Source: an uncultured Lachnospiraceae bacterium (GTDB taxonomy: Bacteria; Bacillota; Clostridia; Lachnospirales; Lachnospiraceae). Taken from it: 8,950 nt of DNA. Position numbers and translations under genes: made by a program. Of this stretch, positions 6,158 to 8,950 are shown piece by piece. Every line of letters begins with the position of its first letter. Within the stretch, counting starts at the first letter, position 1. The notes below the pieces were generated by a model. The model worked only from the letters and a program-made list of their open reading frames with translations. It had not been told where the DNA came from and made no database searches. The stretch is taken from positions 1-8,950 of the forward strand of contig CAJUOE010000058.1 in the NCBI GenBank assembly GCA_910587895.1, given 5' to 3'.

Positions 6158-7277
6158 TCGAAACTGCCCCCTTTCCGGCCTTTCTTCCCGTTCTTATCTG
6201 ATAAAACAATAGCAGCGCCAGCAAGATGAGATACATTCCCGGCAGCGCAATACAGTTGAGGTAAATGTCATAGATTTCTCCCAGAAAACGATGCTCCAAT
6301 AATCCTTTTCCCATAAAAAAGGCAAGCGCCGCCACGATATACAGGCTGAAATTCCGTTTCGATTCATGGCACAGTTCTCGCAGCACAAGCGTTCCCTGAA
6401 ACACTCCGGTATTTAAGAGCGCAAACAGCGCAAAAAACCACACTGCCGTCATCAAAACGTCCTGCCTTGTAAAAAAACCGCCCGGCAGGTTTACCATGCC
6501 CATCAGCGTCAAAACCGGACGTTTGAGAACTCCCATGCTGTTTTGCCCGAACACGCCCAGAAGAATCAGATAGATAAAAATATTCAGGGCGGTCACTACC
6601 AAAAGCGCCTGCTGTCCGCACGACGCCAGCTTTTCCGGTTTTGTGCAAAACGGCCGCAGAAACAACAGCGCATTAAACGGAAGCAGGAAAATCATCACCG
6701 ACGTGCTTCCACGAAAAAGCTGTTCTCCCTGCGAGGCTGCAATCGGCGTCCAGTAGGATGAATTTACATCCGGTATGGCAAGAACAAGCATCAGAATCAG
6801 GGGAACTCCCAGAAACCAGAAAATGATTTCATATACCCTTGCCCTGCCCTCGATGCCGCGCAGGCAGGCATACACAGCCAGAAGAATCAGCAAAACCGCA
6901 ATTGCGTAAAACGAACCCTCCGGTAAAAGCCAGCCCAGCGTAAGCGTGGTAAGCTCATATAACGCATATCCGGATAAGGTCACAAAATAAAGAAAATAAA
7001 ATACCATGAACACATCGCCTGCAATCTGTCCCGCCGTATCTTTCATATAGCTGTAATAGTCGTCTTCCATGTATTTCATATTTGCCCCCACCAGCCACAA
7101 AAGCACAACGCCTCCTGCCATACCCAGCAGCAGGCAAAACAAGCCGTCCGCCCCGGTCATGGCGGAAAATATTCCCGGAAGCAGCAGGCTGCTCATGCCA
7201 AAAATATCCAAAACAAAAAGCCTTCTTATCTGCCGTAACGATATTTTTAAATTATCTGCAAACATTTGATCCGTCAC
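6144..7277 (-). CDS. Germinant receptor B subunit, GerAB family amino-acid-permease-like membrane protein
   Basis: The B subunit is the multi-pass, transporter-like part of the germinant receptor (APC superfamily), and work on GerAB homologues places the germinant-binding pocket here. The 377-aa sequence shows about ten hydrophobic segments, among them about 18-40, 45-66, 88-110, 122-139, 150-170, 192-209, 224-244, 273-296, 310-325 and 342-362, with a basic C-terminal tail. The conserved N-terminal LKISLRQIRRLFVLDIFG fits the family. The start is taken as the GTG whose last bases overlap the TGA of the A-subunit gene (GTGA). GGGAAGGG lies only a few nt upstream, which is tight, so an ATG four codons further in is a real alternative. 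It overlaps the C-subunit gene at its end. Confidence 0.93.
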   Translation of the reverse strand: MTDQMFADNLKISLRQIRRLFVLDIFGMSSLLLPGIFSAMTGADGLFCLLLGMAGGVVLLWLVGANMKYMEDDYYSYMKDTAGQIAGDVFMVFYFLYFVTLSGYALYELTTLTLGWLLPEGSFYAIAVLLILLAVYACLRGIEGRARVYEIIFWFLGVPLILMLVLAIPDVNSSYWTPIAASQGEQLFRGSTSVMIFLLPFNALLFLRPFCTKPEKLASCGQQALLVVTALNIFIYLILLGVFGQNSMGVLKRPVLTLMGMVNLPGGFFTRQDVLMTAVWFFALFALLNTGVFQGTLVLRELCHESKRNFSLYIVAALAFFMGKGLLEHRFLGEIYDIYLNCIALPGMYLILLALLLFYQIRTGRKAGKGAVSNVEE

Positions 7278-8785
7278 TTCCCTTCCCGGTTTTTCTCATC
7301 TTCCTGGTTGAACTTCAGCCGGGTACGCGCACCCTGTCTGGTATATACCGGACGTTTCTTAAGGAACTCCAGCGGAAGGCGCAGAAACGTATCGCGCTCG
7401 TCCTGATAACCGCTCAAATCCGCTCCCACAAAAGGCATCAGATAAGGAATTCCAAAGCTTTCCAGATGGGACAGGTGAATCAGCACGGCAAGCAGCCCAA
7501 CCAGAAAACCGAAAAATCCAAGCGTTCCGCACAAAAATATAAATACGAATTTCAAAATCCGGAATGCTGTGGCAAATTCCTCATTCGGCACCGCAAAAGA
7601 ACACAGCGCCGTGAGAGCCACCACAATTACCACAATCGGGCTCACGATATTGGCGTCCACGGCCGCCTGCCCGATAATCAGCCCGCCCACGATTCCAATT
7701 GTATTTCCATTGGCTCCCGGCAGGCGCACCCCCGCCTCACGCAGCAGCTCAAATGCAATCTCCATAATCAGCACTTCCACCATTGCCGGAAATGGAACCC
7801 CCTGCCTTGACGCTGCGAGCGACAGAAGCAAATCCGTGGGAAGGAGCTGCGTATGGAAATTCGTCATCGCCAGATATAACCCCGGTAATACCATGGCCAG
7901 AAAAGAGGCCACATAGCGCAGCATCCTCGTAAAAGATGCAATTTCCCAGCGGCTGTAATAATCGTCGCTCGTCTGGATAAACGAATTGTATGTCGTAGGC
8001 AGAATCAGAGCCACCGGAGAGTTATCGGATAACAACACGATCCTTCCTTCCAGAATTGCCATTGCCGCACGGTCAGGCCGCTGCGTCGTCTGAAACTGCG
8101 GGAACGGCGAAAATTTCCGTTTTTCCGTAAGCTGTTCGATAATCCCGCTGTCCAGCGCGCCGTCAATTTCAAACTCACCCAGCCGCTCCTCAATCTTTTT
8201 TAAGATCTCCGGATGAATCAGGTCTTTGATGTAGACAAGGTCCACATTGGTATTCGTGCGCCTGCCTACAAACGTTTCTTTGACCTTCACATGCGGGCTG
8301 CGCAGGCGCTTGCGGATCAACGCCGTGTTGAGCTTTATGGATTCCGAAAACCCTTCATTGGAACCACGGATTATCTTTTCCGATTCCACTTCATATACGC
8401 CCCGCCCCGGGTATCCCTTATCGGGAATCTTCAACGCCCTGTTATAGCCGTCCAGAAAGAACAGCGCATCCCCGGTGAGCATCCCCTGCGCCGCATCTTC
8501 CAACGTTTCAAACGGATCTGCATCGGAGACGTCGGCTACATTTTCACGTACGTAATCCGCAAGCTGCGCCTCCGGCAATGTCCGAAGCGTCCCCAAAAAT
8601 TTTCCGATTGCCGAATCTTTCCAGTCCACGCTGCTGACGGATACTTCAATATAAGCGATATAGCACTCGCTTTTTAAATTCTTTCCGACCTTGATCCTGC
8701 GCTTTTTGATATCCTCGCAGTCGGAAAACAATTCCTCAAAATTCCTGATATTTTCCTGCAAATCAGGGGTAATCTGAATTGGCAT
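7274..8785 (-). CDS. Germinant receptor A subunit, GerA family
   Basis: The A subunit of a spore germinant receptor sits in the spore inner membrane; recent work on GerA indicates that A subunits oligomerise into a ligand-gated cation channel. The protein is 503 aa, normal for the family. A soluble N-terminal domain (about 1-285) includes FFLDGYNRAL (109-118), RGSNEGFSESIKLNTALIRKRL (140-161), LVYIKDLIHPEIL (183-195) and RPDRAAMAILEGRIVLLSDNSP (236-257). The membrane domain follows from about 290, with hydrophobic segments near 291-308, 362-377, 380-398 and 408-438 and the family motif PFPAMVEVLIMEIAFELLREAGVRLP (331-356). AGGAGG lies about 5 nt before the ATG. It opens an A-B-C operon, the gene order of B. 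subtilis gerA and gerB rather than gerK. Sigma-G control is expected, but no matching promoter is visible. Confidence 0.96.
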   Translation of the reverse strand: MPIQITPDLQENIRNFEELFSDCEDIKKRRIKVGKNLKSECYIAYIEVSVSSVDWKDSAIGKFLGTLRTLPEAQLADYVRENVADVSDADPFETLEDAAQGMLTGDALFFLDGYNRALKIPDKGYPGRGVYEVESEKIIRGSNEGFSESIKLNTALIRKRLRSPHVKVKETFVGRRTNTNVDLVYIKDLIHPEILKKIEERLGEFEIDGALDSGIIEQLTEKRKFSPFPQFQTTQRPDRAAMAILEGRIVLLSDNSPVALILPTTYNSFIQTSDDYYSRWEIASFTRMLRYVASFLAMVLPGLYLAMTNFHTQLLPTDLLLSLAASRQGVPFPAMVEVLIMEIAFELLREAGVRLPGANGNTIGIVGGLIIGQAAVDANIVSPIVVIVVALTALCSFAVPNEEFATAFRILKFVFIFLCGTLGFFGFLVGLLAVLIHLSHLESFGIPYLMPFVGADLSGYQDERDTFLRLPLEFLKKRPVYTRQGARTRLKFNQEDEKNREGK

Positions 8786-8805
8786 AAACTCCTCCTATAA
8801 GACAC

Positions 8806-8835
8806 AAAAAAGGATAAGACCATCCTTATCCTTTT
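8806..8835 (-). terminator. Intrinsic terminator between the upstream gene and the germinant-receptor operon
   Basis: An 11-bp stem (AAAAGGATAAG / CTTATCCTTTT) closes a 6-nt loop, and its 3' arm runs into six Ts on the minus strand. It begins 8 nt after the stop codon of the gene that enters at the window edge, so it most likely ends that transcript. The opposite strand also has a T-rich 3' side, so it may work in both directions. It ends only about 20 nt before the A-subunit start codon. Confidence 0.8.
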
Positions 8836-8843
8836 CTCCATTA

Positions 8844-8950
8844 CTATATATAGTTACCGTTTTTTTCCTTTTTATTCTGTTCGGCAGGACCTGCTTCATT
8901 TTTTTTCGCCTTTGGCTCTTTTACACGACGTTTTTTTTCACTCGCCGACG
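8844..8950 (-). CDS. C-terminal tail of an unidentified gene (partial, 5' end outside the window)
   Basis: One minus-strand frame is open from the window edge for 34 codons and ends in tandem stops, TAG then TAA. The other two minus frames close within about 30 nt of the edge. The tail is highly charged and low in complexity: 9 Lys, 2 Arg and 5 Glu of 34, with stretches such as EKKRRVKEPKAKKNEAG, ending NGNYI. Such tails occur on many cytoplasmic, nucleic-acid-binding or membrane proteins, so no function can be given. Support comes from the open frame and the terminator 8 nt after the stop. Confidence 0.65.
   Translation of the reverse strand, partial: SASEKKRRVKEPKAKKNEAGPAEQNKKEKNGNYI

Noticed and set aside
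7082..7810. Long plus-strand open frame (242 codons) opposite the germinant receptor genes
   Set aside because: It lies antisense to the end of the A-subunit gene and the start of the B-subunit gene, has low-complexity basic composition and no recognisable domain; it is a shadow of GC-biased codons.
8213..8677. Plus-strand open frame of 154 codons opposite the A-subunit gene
   Set aside because: It lies entirely inside a clearly conserved gene on the other strand and has no independent support.
8844..8853. Palindrome CTATATATAG at the end of the partial upstream gene
   Set aside because: Ten A/T-rich bases of dinucleotide repeat are expected by chance and overlap stop-codon sequence; no promoter boxes align with it at sensible spacing.
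1..8950. CRISPR array, tRNA/rRNA genes, insertion sequences, riboswitches, phage or defence genes
   Set aside because: No spaced repeats, transposase-like frames, terminal inverted repeats or recognisable structured RNAs were seen; nearly all sequence is taken up by conserved housekeeping, sporulation and galactanase genes.

Overview
The window reads as the chromosome of a spore-forming Firmicute, most likely a gut-type Lachnospiraceae or related Clostridia. Signs of this are a GerA-family germinant-receptor operon, spoIIR, a secreted galactan-degrading enzyme with a carbohydrate-binding N-terminus, strong AGGAGG-type ribosome-binding sites and a moderate GC content. Every supported gene lies on the minus strand, so transcription runs from high to low coordinates.

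Layout in the direction of transcription. (1) 8844-8950 is the Lys-rich C-terminal tail of an unidentified gene that enters from outside the window. A strong hairpin terminator follows it at 8806-8835. (2) 8785-5057 is a three-gene germinant-receptor operon in the order A-B-C, with 4-nt and 14-nt overlaps. (3) 4981-4364 is spoIIR, preceded by a good match to a forespore sigma-F promoter. (4) 4276-2075 is a tight murI - DUF1934 - galU group, apparently read from its own sigma-A-type promoter. It joins glutamate racemase (D-Glu for peptidoglycan), a small calycin-like protein of unknown role, and UDP-glucose pyrophosphorylase. (5) 1955-36 is a secreted GH53 endo-beta-1,4-galactanase. Its upstream region holds two near-identical 13-14 nt direct repeats, 20 nt apart, against the -35 region, which looks like the operator of an AraC-type activator. 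A GC-rich hairpin follows its stop codon.

The genes fall into three programmes: forespore functions (germinant receptor and SpoIIR, which signals to the mother cell to activate sigma-E), vegetative envelope precursor supply (MurI, GalU), and inducible use of plant galactan (GH53). I found no previously undescribed system, mobile element, CRISPR array, tRNA or rRNA. The observations most worth checking are regulatory: the GH53 operator repeats, the sigma-F promoter of spoIIR, and the lack of room for a promoter between the terminator and the germinant-receptor operon. There is also a roughly 60-residue insertion inside the GH53 catalytic domain.
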